From Paraflavisolibacter caeni (GTDB lineage Bacteria; Bacteroidota; Bacteroidia; Chitinophagales; Chitinophagaceae), in NCBI RefSeq assembly GCF_025628885.1, contig NZ_JAOTIF010000001.1, positions 186,001-250,000 of the forward strand: a stretch of DNA of 64,000 bases, read 5' to 3'. Position 1 is the first letter of the stretch. Every line of letters starts with the position of its first letter. The position numbers and the translations under genes were made by a program. The notes below the pieces were generated by a model that made no database searches, was not told the DNA's origin, and was given only the letters and a program-made list of their open reading frames with translations. Positions 16,943-25,557 of the stretch are shown here, in pieces.

Positions 16943-18235
16943 CCAGTAAACAGTTCCCGTAAGTCTCGCCAGTTCAATATTGGCTAGGGTCAATTGATAC
17001 TGGTATTGAATTGCTGCCAATTCAACCTTTTGTACATTGGTGTTGGCATTCAATAATTCTACATTGGTGCTCAGTCCGTTGTTGTACCTGGACTGGGCCA
17101 GTCTTAATGCTTCTTTTGCAATAGTTATTTGTTCGTGCGAATTCTTCAGTCGCTCCTGGTTAGATTTGATATCTGTGATCGCCTGTTTAATGTCTTTTTC
17201 ATATTGGTTGTTCAGGGTTTCTACAACCAATTCGTTTTGCTTTACAACACTTGAAGCAATTTTGTTTTGTTGCTTTAACCTCCCACCTGAGAAAATTGGG
17301 ATACTTACACCTGCGCCTACTGCATAATTAAAACGGACATCCTGTATCACTGGTTGGTAACCATTGCGGAAACCTGTACTCCCATTCAGGTTGATGCTTG
17401 GCTTGGACTCCAGTCTCACTAGGGCAAGTTCTGTTTCAGCCTGTTTGATGCGTTGCTGCGCAATAATGAAGTCATAGTTATTGATTTGGGCTGATTTTAA
17501 AGCGTCATTCACAGCTGAAGCATTCGCTGTAAAGTCAAACTGGGTTGTTTTCAGTGCCCTTGTTTCCTGGCCGGTAGCATAGGTCAGCAGGTTAAATTGT
17601 TTTTCCAGGTTGTTTTGCAAATCCACTTTCCTGTTCTGCTCAATATCAATATTGTTTTGGAGTGTCAGTACGTCAATTTTTAAGGCATCACCGTTTTTGA
17701 ACTTGTTCTCCATCAGTTTTTTATTGGCTTCCAGTACGCTGATCACTGAATCCTGTACATCAATCGCTTTTTGAAGGTAGATAATGGTATAATAGATCCC
17801 TGCAACCTGGGATGCCAGTTGAGCCTTTGTGTTTTCAATATTGTTCTTTGATTGCAGTAGATCAAGTTTCGCCCTTTCGATATTCAGCCGCGTTTTTCCA
17901 AAGTCATAAATTGAATGGACAATGTTAATACCGGCATTCACATTATTGTGTGGCTGAAACTGTATGTCTTTTAATGTATTTCCTAAAGGGAACTGGGCTT
18001 CTGCAACAGGAGCCACATAATTATAAGAAGCTGTTCCGCTAACCAGTGGAAGTTTCCCTTTTTCTGCCAGGCTAACCTTCTGCTCACTTATAGTAGCTGC
18101 CTGTTGCAGTTCCTTGATCTTGGGGAAATAAGAAAACGACTGCTGAATGATGTTATTCAATTCAGTATTGGCCTGTTGAGCCTGGGCGTGGAACAAAACC
18201 AATATTGAAAATATACTTATGCTAATTTTTTTCAT
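16937..18235 (-). CDS. TolC family outer membrane efflux protein
   Basis: Outer-membrane channel of a tripartite drug exporter. The 432-aa protein has a signal peptide (MKKISISIFSILVLFHAQAQ) without a lipobox Cys and two outer-membrane-efflux repeats with long coiled coils (near residues 140-220 and 340-410; SRYNNGLSTNVELLNANTNV). It is the last gene of a minus-strand operon after hlyD-type and MFS genes (57-bp gap). The terminal GAA-TGA codons are supplied by a dispersed repeat. Confidence 0.92.
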   Translation of the reverse strand: MKKISISIFSILVLFHAQAQQANTELNNIIQQSFSYFPKIKELQQAATISEQKVSLAEKGKLPLVSGTASYNYVAPVAEAQFPLGNTLKDIQFQPHNNVNAGINIVHSIYDFGKTRLNIERAKLDLLQSKNNIENTKAQLASQVAGIYYTIIYLQKAIDVQDSVISVLEANKKLMENKFKNGDALKIDVLTLQNNIDIEQNRKVDLQNNLEKQFNLLTYATGQETRALKTTQFDFTANASAVNDALKSAQINNYDFIIAQQRIKQAETELALVRLESKPSINLNGSTGFRNGYQPVIQDVRFNYAVGAGVSIPIFSGGRLKQQNKIASSVVKQNELVVETLNNQYEKDIKQAITDIKSNQERLKNSHEQITIAKEALRLAQSRYNNGLSTNVELLNANTNVQKVELAAIQYQYQLTLANIELARLTGTVYWE

Positions 18236-18292
18236 GAATCAAATTTTAATAATAAAGGTTACCGGGAATTAAATCTTTGTCTATCATCGCTC

Positions 18293-19876
18293 CTAGTGAG
18301 CTTCGGCTGCTGCTGCCATCGCCTGCTTGGCATTTTTGTTCTTAGTTCTTAAAAAGATTACCAATGGTAAAACAAGCAGGAAAAAGATAGAGATCAACCT
18401 GAACGTATCTAGGTAGGATAGATAATAGGCCTGTTTGTCTATGGTAAGATCCAATACTTTATAAGCCATATCCTGGGCATGGAAAGTATCAGAAGCTCTT
18501 GGCAGAAAATTCTGGGTAAGGCCTGCTACTCGCTGTGTTACTGCTGTACTATTATCTGAAATATTACTGAGCAAATCAGTACGGTGTTGGGCGTATCCAT
18601 GCGCGACATAATTATTAGCCAGTGCAATTCCAAACGCACCTCCCAATTGCCTGATCATATTGTTCAAGGCAATACCGGAAGCATATTCATTGGGTCGCAA
18701 ACCTGCTACCGCCTGGTTGATCAGTGGCAGTTGCACCATCGAAATACCCAAAGCCCTTAAAATCAATGGAAAAAAGAAATCCCATCGGCTGACATCATTG
18801 CTCACCGACCCGCTTAACCAACCGTAAGAAGCAAATAGTAAAAAGCCTGCAATGACAAAAGGAAGAGGAGAAACACCTCTCGACATTAGCTTACCAATAA
18901 TCGGCATCATCACCACACCTATCAATGTCGGTGGTAAAAGTGAAAGTCCGGTTTCGTAAGGTGTATACCCTAAAACACGTTGTGCCAGTACAGGGTAAAC
19001 AAATACAGAAGTAAACAGCCCAAAACCAATCACAAACGTGAAGATGGTTGTAAATGCAAGATTTCGATTACCCAATACCCTTAGGTTCACTGCCGGGTTG
19101 GGAATACTCAACTCCCGCCAGATGAACCCAACCAAGCCTACAATAGCAAAGAGTGAGGAAATCCTGATCAGGTTACTATTAAACCAGTCTTCAGCTTCGC
19201 CTCTTTCCAGTACATATTGTAAAAAGCCGATACCAACTGTTAATAGTAAAATACCAGTATAATCGATTTCTATATTTTTCTTGTTTTTGCCTTCTCCTTC
19301 TTTACGATCAATGAATGAGATCGCCAATATTGTAGCAATAATACCAATAGGGATGTTGATCGTAAAGATGAGCGGCCAGCTAAAGTTGTCAATTATATAA
19401 CCTCCTAAAGTAGGGCCAAGTGTAGGGCCAAGAATCAATCCCATACCAAACAAGCCAGAGGCTAACGGCCGGTCTTTTGGTTCAAAAGCATCAAATAGAA
19501 TAGCCTGTGAAGTTGACAAAAGTGCACCCCCTCCAATACCTTGCATAAACCGCCAGAGTATGATTTCTACAAGTGAATTCGATTCGGCACAGAGGTATGA
19601 TGCTACTGTAAACAAAATCATAGAACCTATATAATAGGTTTTCCGTCCGAAATATTCTCCCAGGAATCCTGTCAGCGGTATTATAATAACATTGGCAATG
19701 GCATAAGAGGTGATCACCCAACTGATGTCTTCTATCGTTACACCTAGGCTGCCCGCAATCTGATTCAGACCTACATTGACAATAGACGTGTCTATTAGTT
19801 CCATTACAGCTGCCGTAACTGTCGTCAGTACTATGATAAACTTGGCAAATCCCTTCGGAGTTTTAGTTGCATTCAT
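18293..19876 (-). CDS. DHA2 family (EmrB/QacA type) MFS multidrug transporter
   Basis: Inner-membrane proton-drug antiporter, 527 aa with about 14 hydrophobic helices. MELIDTSIVNVGLNQIAGSL at the start, GIGGGALLSTSQAILFDAF and the antiporter motif region GMGLILGPTLGPTLGGYI are characteristic of DHA2 pumps. It lies 9 bp downstream of the membrane fusion protein gene and upstream of tolC, so the three form an EmrA-EmrB-TolC system. Expression is probably controlled by the MarR protein encoded divergently. Confidence 0.93.
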   Translation of the reverse strand: MNATKTPKGFAKFIIVLTTVTAAVMELIDTSIVNVGLNQIAGSLGVTIEDISWVITSYAIANVIIIPLTGFLGEYFGRKTYYIGSMILFTVASYLCAESNSLVEIILWRFMQGIGGGALLSTSQAILFDAFEPKDRPLASGLFGMGLILGPTLGPTLGGYIIDNFSWPLIFTINIPIGIIATILAISFIDRKEGEGKNKKNIEIDYTGILLLTVGIGFLQYVLERGEAEDWFNSNLIRISSLFAIVGLVGFIWRELSIPNPAVNLRVLGNRNLAFTTIFTFVIGFGLFTSVFVYPVLAQRVLGYTPYETGLSLLPPTLIGVVMMPIIGKLMSRGVSPLPFVIAGFLLFASYGWLSGSVSNDVSRWDFFFPLILRALGISMVQLPLINQAVAGLRPNEYASGIALNNMIRQLGGAFGIALANNYVAHGYAQHRTDLLSNISDNSTAVTQRVAGLTQNFLPRASDTFHAQDMAYKVLDLTIDKQAYYLSYLDTFRLISIFFLLVLPLVIFLRTKNKNAKQAMAAAAEAH

Positions 19877-19885
19877 AAACTATTT

Positions 19886-20941
19886 TTATTTTACCCTTAC
19901 ATCCACCTCCGCACTCAATCCTGCCTTTAAAATAGGCTTAAGGTCAGTGGAGTTCTCAAACTCTATTTTTACAGGAACCCGCTGGGTTACTTTTACAAAG
20001 TTTCCGGATGCATTATCTGGGGGCAGAAGCGAAAACTTGGCTCCGGTAGCTTCACTGAATGAAGTGATCTTACCATTGAACTTTTTATCAGGATAACCAT
20101 CAAGTGTTATTTCAACAGGCTGTCCGATGCTTAGACTTTTCAATTGTGTTTCCTTGAAGTTGGCTACCAGCCAGAAGGTTTCATTGTTAACAACTGTGGT
20201 CAATGATTGCCCCGGTTGAATATATTGACCTCTTTCAAGATTGGTTTTACCTACACGGCCATTGCTTGGAGCATAGATGTGAGTATAGCTCAGCCTTAGC
20301 TTTGCCTGGTCTAAGGCAGCTTTACGGGTAGCTATCGTTGCTTGTGCTTTTTGGATAAGGGCCGAAGCCGTTCCTCCTTGCACAGATGCCTGTTTGATTT
20401 GCTCACTTCCTGCAATCAGTTGCATACGAGCTGTTTCTACATTAGAACGGCTGTCATCTAACTGTTTGCGTGTAATAGAGCCGTCAGCAAACAGGGCCTC
20501 ATCCCTCGTTAAGTCGCTTTGGGCTTTTGCTAATTTGGTCTGCAACACATCGGTATTCGCAGAAGCTACCTTTTCTGCGGCCCCCACATTAACATAAGCA
20601 GCTCTTGCACTTGCCAGGTCAGCTTCGGCCTGCAAAAGATCAGCCTCTGCCTGTGATACAGCTATTTGATATTCCTTGTCATCAAGTACTAGCAATAATT
20701 GTCCGGCTTTGATTTCCTGGTAATCATCTACATACACAGAATCAATATACCCGGCAATTCGGCTGATGACCGGTACTGCATTACTTTCAAGCTGTGCATT
20801 ATCGGTACTTTCATAATGTATTGAATGCATCAGCTTTTTGTAGCCGAACGATCCGCCGATGATCAAAATGAGCGGTAGAATAAAGGTGATTGGTTTTAAC
20901 TGTCTTTTGGATTTGTGAACTTTTTGATTGTTGCTTTCCAT
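19886..20941 (-). CDS. HlyD/EmrA family membrane fusion protein
   Basis: Periplasmic adaptor joining the MFS pump to TolC. The 351-aa protein has one N-terminal membrane helix (ITFILPLILIIGGSFGY), a barrel-sandwich half (AVPVISRIAGYIDSVYVDDY), a coiled-coil hairpin (about 90-190) and a second lipoyl half (IYAPSNGRVGKTNLERGQYI). First gene of the efflux operon, with a consensus Bacteroidota promoter upstream overlapped by palindromic operators. Confidence 0.93.
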   Translation of the reverse strand: MESNNQKVHKSKRQLKPITFILPLILIIGGSFGYKKLMHSIHYESTDNAQLESNAVPVISRIAGYIDSVYVDDYQEIKAGQLLLVLDDKEYQIAVSQAEADLLQAEADLASARAAYVNVGAAEKVASANTDVLQTKLAKAQSDLTRDEALFADGSITRKQLDDSRSNVETARMQLIAGSEQIKQASVQGGTASALIQKAQATIATRKAALDQAKLRLSYTHIYAPSNGRVGKTNLERGQYIQPGQSLTTVVNNETFWLVANFKETQLKSLSIGQPVEITLDGYPDKKFNGKITSFSEATGAKFSLLPPDNASGNFVKVTQRVPVKIEFENSTDLKPILKAGLSAEVDVRVK

Positions 20942-20960
20942 CGGTGAAAATTTGTGGACA

Positions 20961-20992
20961 CAAAGGTAAACTAAGTTTACTAAATAGTCAAA
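20961..20992 (-). promoter_or_regulatory. promoter of the hlyD-MFS-tolC operon
   Basis: On the minus strand TTTG (20992-20989), a 20-bp spacer and TACCTTTG (20968-20961) match exactly the Bacteroidota consensus of -33 TTTG, 19-21 bp, and -7 TAnnTTTG. The -7 box ends 19 bp before the ATG at 20941. Confidence 0.8.
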
Positions 20993-21001
20993 CTAGTTTA
21001 C
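20966..21001. promoter_or_regulatory. tandem MarR-type operators
   Basis: GTAAACTAAGTTTAC (20966-20980) is a perfect palindrome around one central base. TCAAACTAGTTTAC (20988-21001) is a near-perfect one. The half-site AGTTTACTA repeats at a 21-bp interval, two helical turns. The first operator overlaps the -7 box of the efflux operon and the second covers its -33 box; both lie just before the marR promoter. Binding by the adjacent MarR protein is inferred. Confidence 0.7.
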
Positions 21002-21015
21002 TACTTTCTTATTCT

Positions 21016-21023
21016 TATCTTTG
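21016..21023 (+). promoter_or_regulatory. -7 box of marR
   Basis: TATCTTTG matches TAnnTTTG exactly and ends six bases before ATG 21030, so the transcript should have almost no leader. No clear TTTG is found at the -33 distance. Confidence 0.55.
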
Positions 21024-21029
21024 CAGAGC

Positions 21030-21524
21030 ATGAATAAAACTGAATTAAATACACAATTGCAGGAACTGCAGGCAGCCAGGCCTCTGACTTGGGGAAAAGT
21101 GATTTCGCTTTTAAAGCGACAGTTTGACAATTGGGCTTTACATGAGCTGACGCAACAAGGATATGAAGAGTTCAAAATGGCTTACATGCCTGTACTGATG
21201 AATATTCACCCAGACGGTATTACTAATAATGAGCTGGCTCGTAAAGCAAGGGTCACCAAACAGGCCATGAGTAAAGTAATCAAAGAATTAATTGAACTGG
21301 ATTTTGTTGTAACAGAAACCGATAGCCACGATAAACGTAGCTCTATCATTCATTTAACAGAGAAAGGTAAAAAACTGGTAATTGACGCCAGGCAAAAAGT
21401 ATGTGAGTTGGACAAGGAGTATGAAGAACTGCTCGGAAAAGAAGAGTTTGCAGTTTTAAAAGAACAATTGGTTACAATTATTAAGTGTCACGACGAAAAG
21501 CACGGCCTCGTAGGTTGCTTTTAA
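21030..21524 (+). CDS. MarR family transcriptional regulator
   Basis: Winged-helix repressor of 164 aa, probably controlling the divergent efflux operon and itself. The recognition region is NELARKARVTKQAMSKVIKE and the wing is DSHDKRSSIIHLTEKGKKL. ATG 21030 is chosen over TTG 21021 because the TTG lies inside the -7 box. The 3' end overlaps the convergent ABC ATPase gene by 44 bp. The inducing ligand is unknown. Confidence 0.88.
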   Translation: MNKTELNTQLQELQAARPLTWGKVISLLKRQFDNWALHELTQQGYEEFKMAYMPVLMNIHPDGITNNELARKARVTKQAMSKVIKELIELDFVVTETDSHDKRSSIIHLTEKGKKLVIDARQKVCELDKEYEELLGKEEFAVLKEQLVTIIKCHDEKHGLVGCF

Positions 21525-22134
21525 AATTAGTAATTGCTATACGTTCTTTGCAAAAACTATACTCCACCTCATCATTCGAACATACAATCACCAACCGTTC
21601 TTTACAATAATTTTGAATTAAGGAATGATACAGCTCTATGCCCTGTATATCCAGGTTGCTGCATGGCTCATCCAGTAGAACAACCGGAGTGTTGGTAAAA
21701 ATGGCCTGAGCTAATTTTACACGCTGTTTCATTCCCGACGAATAATAACGGATCTGTTTTTGGGCAGCAGCTTGCAAACCAATAGCTTCTATTACTTCTT
21801 GAGCGTTCATTCCTTCCAGGTAGTTTTTGAATTGGAAGTGGAACTTCAGGAATTCAACCAGGGTCATTTCTTCAATCACTTCCAAGTAAGGGGCACTGAA
21901 AGAAATATATTGGAATGCCTCATCTGGTGGAATATTATTGTTGGTACTTGCATAGCTAATAGAACCTTCATTTAGGTGCAACATGCCTGCTATGCTTTGT
22001 AAAAGTGTGGACTTACCGGACCCGTTGGGTCCGGTAATGGCGTAAGATATGCCTGAAAGAAATTCAAGATCAGCATTTCGGAAAATCCATTCGCGGTTAA
22101 ACCGCTTACCGGCTCCGGAAAGCTTAATCTTCAT
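21481..22134 (-). CDS. ABC transporter ATP-binding protein
   Basis: Single ABC ATPase domain of 217 aa: Walker A GPNGSGKST, signature YSSGMKQRVKLAQAI, Walker B VVLLDEPCSNLD. Start ATG 22134 (MKIKLSGAGKRF) overlaps the end of lpxA by 11 bp, pointing to translational coupling. A longer frame to 22188 lies wholly inside lpxA and is unlikely. No permease gene is adjacent, so the partner is encoded elsewhere or the protein has a non-transport role. Its place after lpxC and lpxA hints at envelope work, but this is only context. Confidence 0.8.
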   Translation of the reverse strand: MKIKLSGAGKRFNREWIFRNADLEFLSGISYAITGPNGSGKSTLLQSIAGMLHLNEGSISYASTNNNIPPDEAFQYISFSAPYLEVIEEMTLVEFLKFHFQFKNYLEGMNAQEVIEAIGLQAAAQKQIRYYSSGMKQRVKLAQAIFTNTPVVLLDEPCSNLDIQGIELYHSLIQNYCKERLVIVCSNDEVEYSFCKERIAITNFKSNLRGRAFRRDT

Positions 22135-22921
22135 CCACATTATTTTTTGAATACCTTTTAATAATACCAGTCTTGGACTGTAATACAAAATCGATGATCT
22201 TTTTTTTCAACTCGCCATCAGCAACCTCTTCTTCAATACGTTTCAATGCACTGGAAGTAATGAGGTTTTGAACAAAGAGGATATGATAGATCTGCGAAAT
22301 CGTTTGTATTTGTTCTGGTTGGAAGTTTCTGCGTTGCAAACCAATAACATTAATACCCGCGTAACTCATAGGTTCGCGCCCAGCCTTAATAAAGGGTGGA
22401 ACGTCTTTTCGAATAGAACTTTGTCCGCCGATATAAGTATGAGAGCCTATTCGTGTAAACTGTTTTGCGGCTGTCAAACCACCAATAACCGCATAATCGC
22501 CAACTTCTACATGACCAGCCAGTTGCACGCTATTGGCCAATACAACGTTGTTGCCTACATGACAGTCGTGGGCAATATGTGCATAAGCCATGATCAGGCA
22601 ATGGCTCCCTACAACGGTTTTCCATTTGTCTTGAGTACCGCGGTTAATAGTAACACATTCGCGAATGGTAGTATAGTCCCCTACTTCGGCAGTAGTTTCT
22701 TCACCTATGAATTTTAGATCTTGCGGAATTGCACCAATTACAGCACCAGGAAAAATCTTACAGCCTTTGCCAATCCGGCTAAAAGGCATTATGACAGCAT
22801 GAGACATAATATGCGTGTCATCACCAATGGTTACATTATCGTGAATAACTGCAAAAGGTTCAATTGTAACATTGTTGCCCAGTTTTGCATTGGGATGAAC
22901 AGACGCCAGCGGTGAAATCAT
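22124..22921 (-). CDS. lpxA: acyl-ACP--UDP-N-acetylglucosamine O-acyltransferase LpxA
   Basis: First committed acyl transfer in lipid A synthesis, in the cytoplasm. The 265-aa length is normal. The N-terminal two thirds are left-handed hexapeptide repeats (IHPNAKLGNNVTIEP-like turns such as VHPNAKLGNNVTIEPFAVI), with the active-site His region MAYAHIAHDCHVGNN and the family element VIGAIPQDLKF. The start overlaps the stop of lpxC-fabZ by four bases. Confidence 0.95.
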   Translation of the reverse strand: MISPLASVHPNAKLGNNVTIEPFAVIHDNVTIGDDTHIMSHAVIMPFSRIGKGCKIFPGAVIGAIPQDLKFIGEETTAEVGDYTTIRECVTINRGTQDKWKTVVGSHCLIMAYAHIAHDCHVGNNVVLANSVQLAGHVEVGDYAVIGGLTAAKQFTRIGSHTYIGGQSSIRKDVPPFIKAGREPMSYAGINVIGLQRRNFQPEQIQTISQIYHILFVQNLITSSALKRIEEEVADGELKKKIIDFVLQSKTGIIKRYSKNNVDED

Positions 22922-24342
22922 AATCTAACTTTGGGTTTCTTTACAATTTGAGCAACCAGGTCAGCTTCGGTAACAACTTTATCGCCGACAAAAATAGTTC
23001 CTTTCATTTCACAAATGCCACGGCGAACCGGATTCAATAATTCCATTTTTAAAATCAAGGTATCACCTGGCACAACTTTATTCTTGAATTTGCAGTTATC
23101 GATCTTTAAAAAGTAAGTGTCATAATCATGTTCCGGATCATCCGGAATGGTCAAAATGCCACCAGTTTGGGCAAGAGCCTCTACCTGCAATACACCAGGC
23201 ATTACACAGTTACCTGGAAAGTGCCCTTGGAAGAATGGTTCGTTATAAGTAACGTTTTTAACTGCGACAACCACCTTTTCGGTCAATTCAATTACTTTGT
23301 CTACCAGCAAAAACGGGTATCTGTGTGGCAGCTTTCTTTCAATGGCATGTACATCCAACAATGGCGCCTTTGCAGGATCATATTTGGGAATACCCTGTTT
23401 ATGCCTGTTTTTCTTGATATGTTCCTTGATCTTTCTTGCAAAAGCTACATTCGAAGAATGTCCGGGACGATTGGCGATAATATGGGCTTTAAATGGAAAG
23501 CCTACTAACGCCAGGTCGCCAATGACATCCAGTAATTTATGACGTGCCGGTTCATTAGGGAAGCGGAGGTCAAGATTATTCAGAATGCCGCCTTCTGTAA
23601 CCCGCACATTTTCTTTCTGGAAGATCTTCGACAATCGGGAAACCTGGGCTTCAGTTACCGGCTTATCTACAACTACAATAGCATTGTTTACATCACCACC
23701 TTTTATAAGATTATGGTCGAGCAGGTATTCCAACTCGTGGAAAAAGCAGAATGTACGGCATGGAGATATCTCATTCTTGAATTGAGAGATATGCTTTAAT
23801 GCAGCATGCTGGGTTCCTAAAACCGGCGAATTAAAATCTATGAGCGTGTTGATCCGGTACTCGTGATAGGGTAGGGCTACCATTTCCACCTTCTTCCCTT
23901 CATCAACAAAACTGATGTTATGCTCCAGTATATAATATGTTTTGACCGCATTTTGTTTTTGAATGCCAGCCTTTTCTATTACTTCCACGAAAGGTGAAGC
24001 GCTGCCATCCAGGATAGGCACTTCCGGCGCGTTGATCTCGATTAGAACGTTATCAACGCCGCACCCAACCAATGAAGCCATAAGGTGTTCAATGGTGCTG
24101 ACCCTCGCTCCATTTGATTCAATGGTGGTACTGCGTGTGGTTTCTACTACATTATCGACATCAGCCTTTACAGTTGGCTTTCCAGGTAAGTCTACCCTTT
24201 GAAAAACGATCCCCGTATTGGGATCCGCAGGCTTTAACACGATTTCAACTGTTTGTCCACTATGAATGCCTATGCCATCGATTCTTACTTCGGCAGCTAG
24301 TGTTTGTTGAAATTCCTGATTTATACAGTTTTCCGATTGCAT
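22918..24342 (-). CDS. lpxC/fabZ: bifunctional UDP-3-O-acyl-GlcNAc deacetylase / 3-hydroxyacyl-ACP dehydratase
   Basis: Fusion of the zinc deacetylase of lipid A synthesis with the fatty-acid dehydratase FabZ, as known in Bacteroidota. ATG 24342 ([13 protein letters not shown]) gives 474 aa. The LpxC part (to about residue 310) shows [16 protein letters not shown], the zinc-ligand region [17 protein letters not shown] and [15 protein letters not shown]. The FabZ part (about 330-470) shows [13 protein letters not shown] and the catalytic region [20 protein letters not shown]. First gene of the lpxC/fabZ-lpxA-ABC operon. A TACTTTCG, one base off the -7 consensus, lies just upstream. Confidence 0.95.
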   Translation of the reverse strand: MQSENCINQEFQQTLAAEVRIDGIGIHSGQTVEIVLKPADPNTGIVFQRVDLPGKPTVKADVDNVVETTRSTTIESNGARVSTIEHLMASLVGCGVDNVLIEINAPEVPILDGSASPFVEVIEKAGIQKQNAVKTYYILEHNISFVDEGKKVEMVALPYHEYRINTLIDFNSPVLGTQHAALKHISQFKNEISPCRTFCFFHELEYLLDHNLIKGGDVNNAIVVVDKPVTEAQVSRLSKIFQKENVRVTEGGILNNLDLRFPNEPARHKLLDVIGDLALVGFPFKAHIIANRPGHSSNVAFARKIKEHIKKNRHKQGIPKYDPAKAPLLDVHAIERKLPHRYPFLLVDKVIELTEKVVVAVKNVTYNEPFFQGHFPGNCVMPGVLQVEALAQTGGILTIPDDPEHDYDTYFLKIDNCKFKNKVVPGDTLILKMELLNPVRRGICEMKGTIFVGDKVVTEADLVAQIVKKPKVRL

Positions 24343-24487
24343 GCGGCGAAAGTATGAAAATACCATCAACCCCTAAAACGGAGTTTCGGAAAAGATTTTT
24401 GAATGGTCGGTGCAATGGGCAAGTGGCAGTTACCAGCTAAAATGTGTGTTTGACATTACCTTGACTCTTTACTCGACTATTTGAGCG

Positions 24488-24495
24488 TATTTTTG
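24488..24495 (+). promoter_or_regulatory. -7 box of the araC-type gene
   Basis: TATTTTTG fits TAnnTTTG exactly and ends six bases before ATG 24502, the same spacing as at marR. No clear -33 TTTG at the usual distance. Confidence 0.45.
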
Positions 24496-24501
24496 CTGAT
24501 C

Positions 24502-25437
24502 ATGCAGGAAGCAGCAACCACATTTGAGGCAATTGCCGAACGGCCAGAAATGCACCAGCAACTGGTTTTTGAAACCCGTCGCCAAATCCCGGGTTCTGTG
24601 CACTATTCAATTAGAAGATTTGTAAAACCCGAGGATTGGATGGCTGAAGATACTGGCATGCTGAAATACCATGTGGTAAAAAATGAACCCGAGAAAGCCC
24701 ATCTGGAGCTTCGTTTTTGCATTTCTGCTAATATGTATTGCAAAGAATTTGAAACAGACTGTGGCCATTGCAAAGCGCACACCTCTGTAAATTGCAATGA
24801 TAAATTTGACAGCATCAACATTCTAAGTTTTGTTTTTACCTCAACAGTGTTATCCCAGTTTGCAAAACCGCGTAAGAATAGCGTCGAATTGAGTGATGAG
24901 ATTCTTTCTTTCCGGCATCCTTCTTCTTTTGCTAAGATCATTCCGCTTTGCAACCGCATGCGCTTGGTGCTGGATGGCCTGTTGAACCATAATTATAATG
25001 ATACGCTGGAAAACATCTTTGTGAACGCCCAGACACAAATGTTGCTCTTATACAGTATGGATTGCATACTGGGTGAAAAAGAAATTGAAACTGTTACCTG
25101 CAGATTCCTGTCAAACGAAGCCGACAAGGAAAAACTTCTGAAGGCCAGGGACATCCTCATCCTGCAAATCGGTGAGCCCATTACCATCAAGGAACTAAGC
25201 CGGAAAGTAGCGATGAATGAGTGCTATTTGAAGAAAGGTTTCAAAGAAATGTTCGGGGCAACCATTTTTGAGTTTTACCAAAGTCAACGTATGGAACATG
25301 CTAAATATCTATTATATGAAAAGGGGCTTAGCGTAACGGAAGTATCCTTGATGTTGGGCTATTCTTCTATTTCACACTTTTCAACTGCCTTTAAAAAACA
25401 TACAGGACTGAAACCTTGTGAATTACTATTCCGGTAA
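24502..25437 (+). CDS. AraC family transcriptional regulator with a cysteine cluster
   Basis: A 311-aa protein with a C-terminal AraC double helix-turn-helix (from about residue 218: ITIKELSRKVAMNECYLKKG and GLSVTEVSLMLGYSSISHFS). The N-terminal sensor region is unlike the usual cupin and holds five cysteines between residues 73 and 98 in the pattern C-x6-C-x6-C-x2-C-x7-C (CISANMYCKEF, DCGHCKAH, NCNDK). Such a cluster suggests binding of a metal or a redox signal; this is inference. The next gene is a His-rich transporter-like membrane protein on the same strand. ATG 24502 is preferred over TTG 24481, which lies upstream of the -7 box. Confidence 0.85.
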   Translation: MQEAATTFEAIAERPEMHQQLVFETRRQIPGSVHYSIRRFVKPEDWMAEDTGMLKYHVVKNEPEKAHLELRFCISANMYCKEFETDCGHCKAHTSVNCNDKFDSINILSFVFTSTVLSQFAKPRKNSVELSDEILSFRHPSSFAKIIPLCNRMRLVLDGLLNHNYNDTLENIFVNAQTQMLLLYSMDCILGEKEIETVTCRFLSNEADKEKLLKARDILILQIGEPITIKELSRKVAMNECYLKKGFKEMFGATIFEFYQSQRMEHAKYLLYEKGLSVTEVSLMLGYSSISHFSTAFKKHTGLKPCELLFR

Positions 25438-25452
25438 AATATAAAGTCTGGA

Positions 25453-25505
25453 ATGTCAATATTTAAAATGTAAGTTCTTCCCTGTTACATTTTAAATATT
25501 GACAT
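25453..25505. terminator. perfect 21-bp inverted repeat, possible terminator
   Basis: The arms 25453-25473 and 25485-25505 are exact complements around an 11-base loop (GTTCTTCCCTG). The arms are AT-rich, begin with ATGTCAATATTT, and are followed by an AT-rich stretch that repeats words such as GCATTT and ACATTTTA. It may end the araC transcript 16 bp after its stop, or be a miniature repeat. It has no T-run of the usual kind. Confidence 0.45.
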
Positions 25506-25557
25506 TTGCATTTCATATCTGCATTTTACTTTTTACATTTTATATTCTATATTCTCC

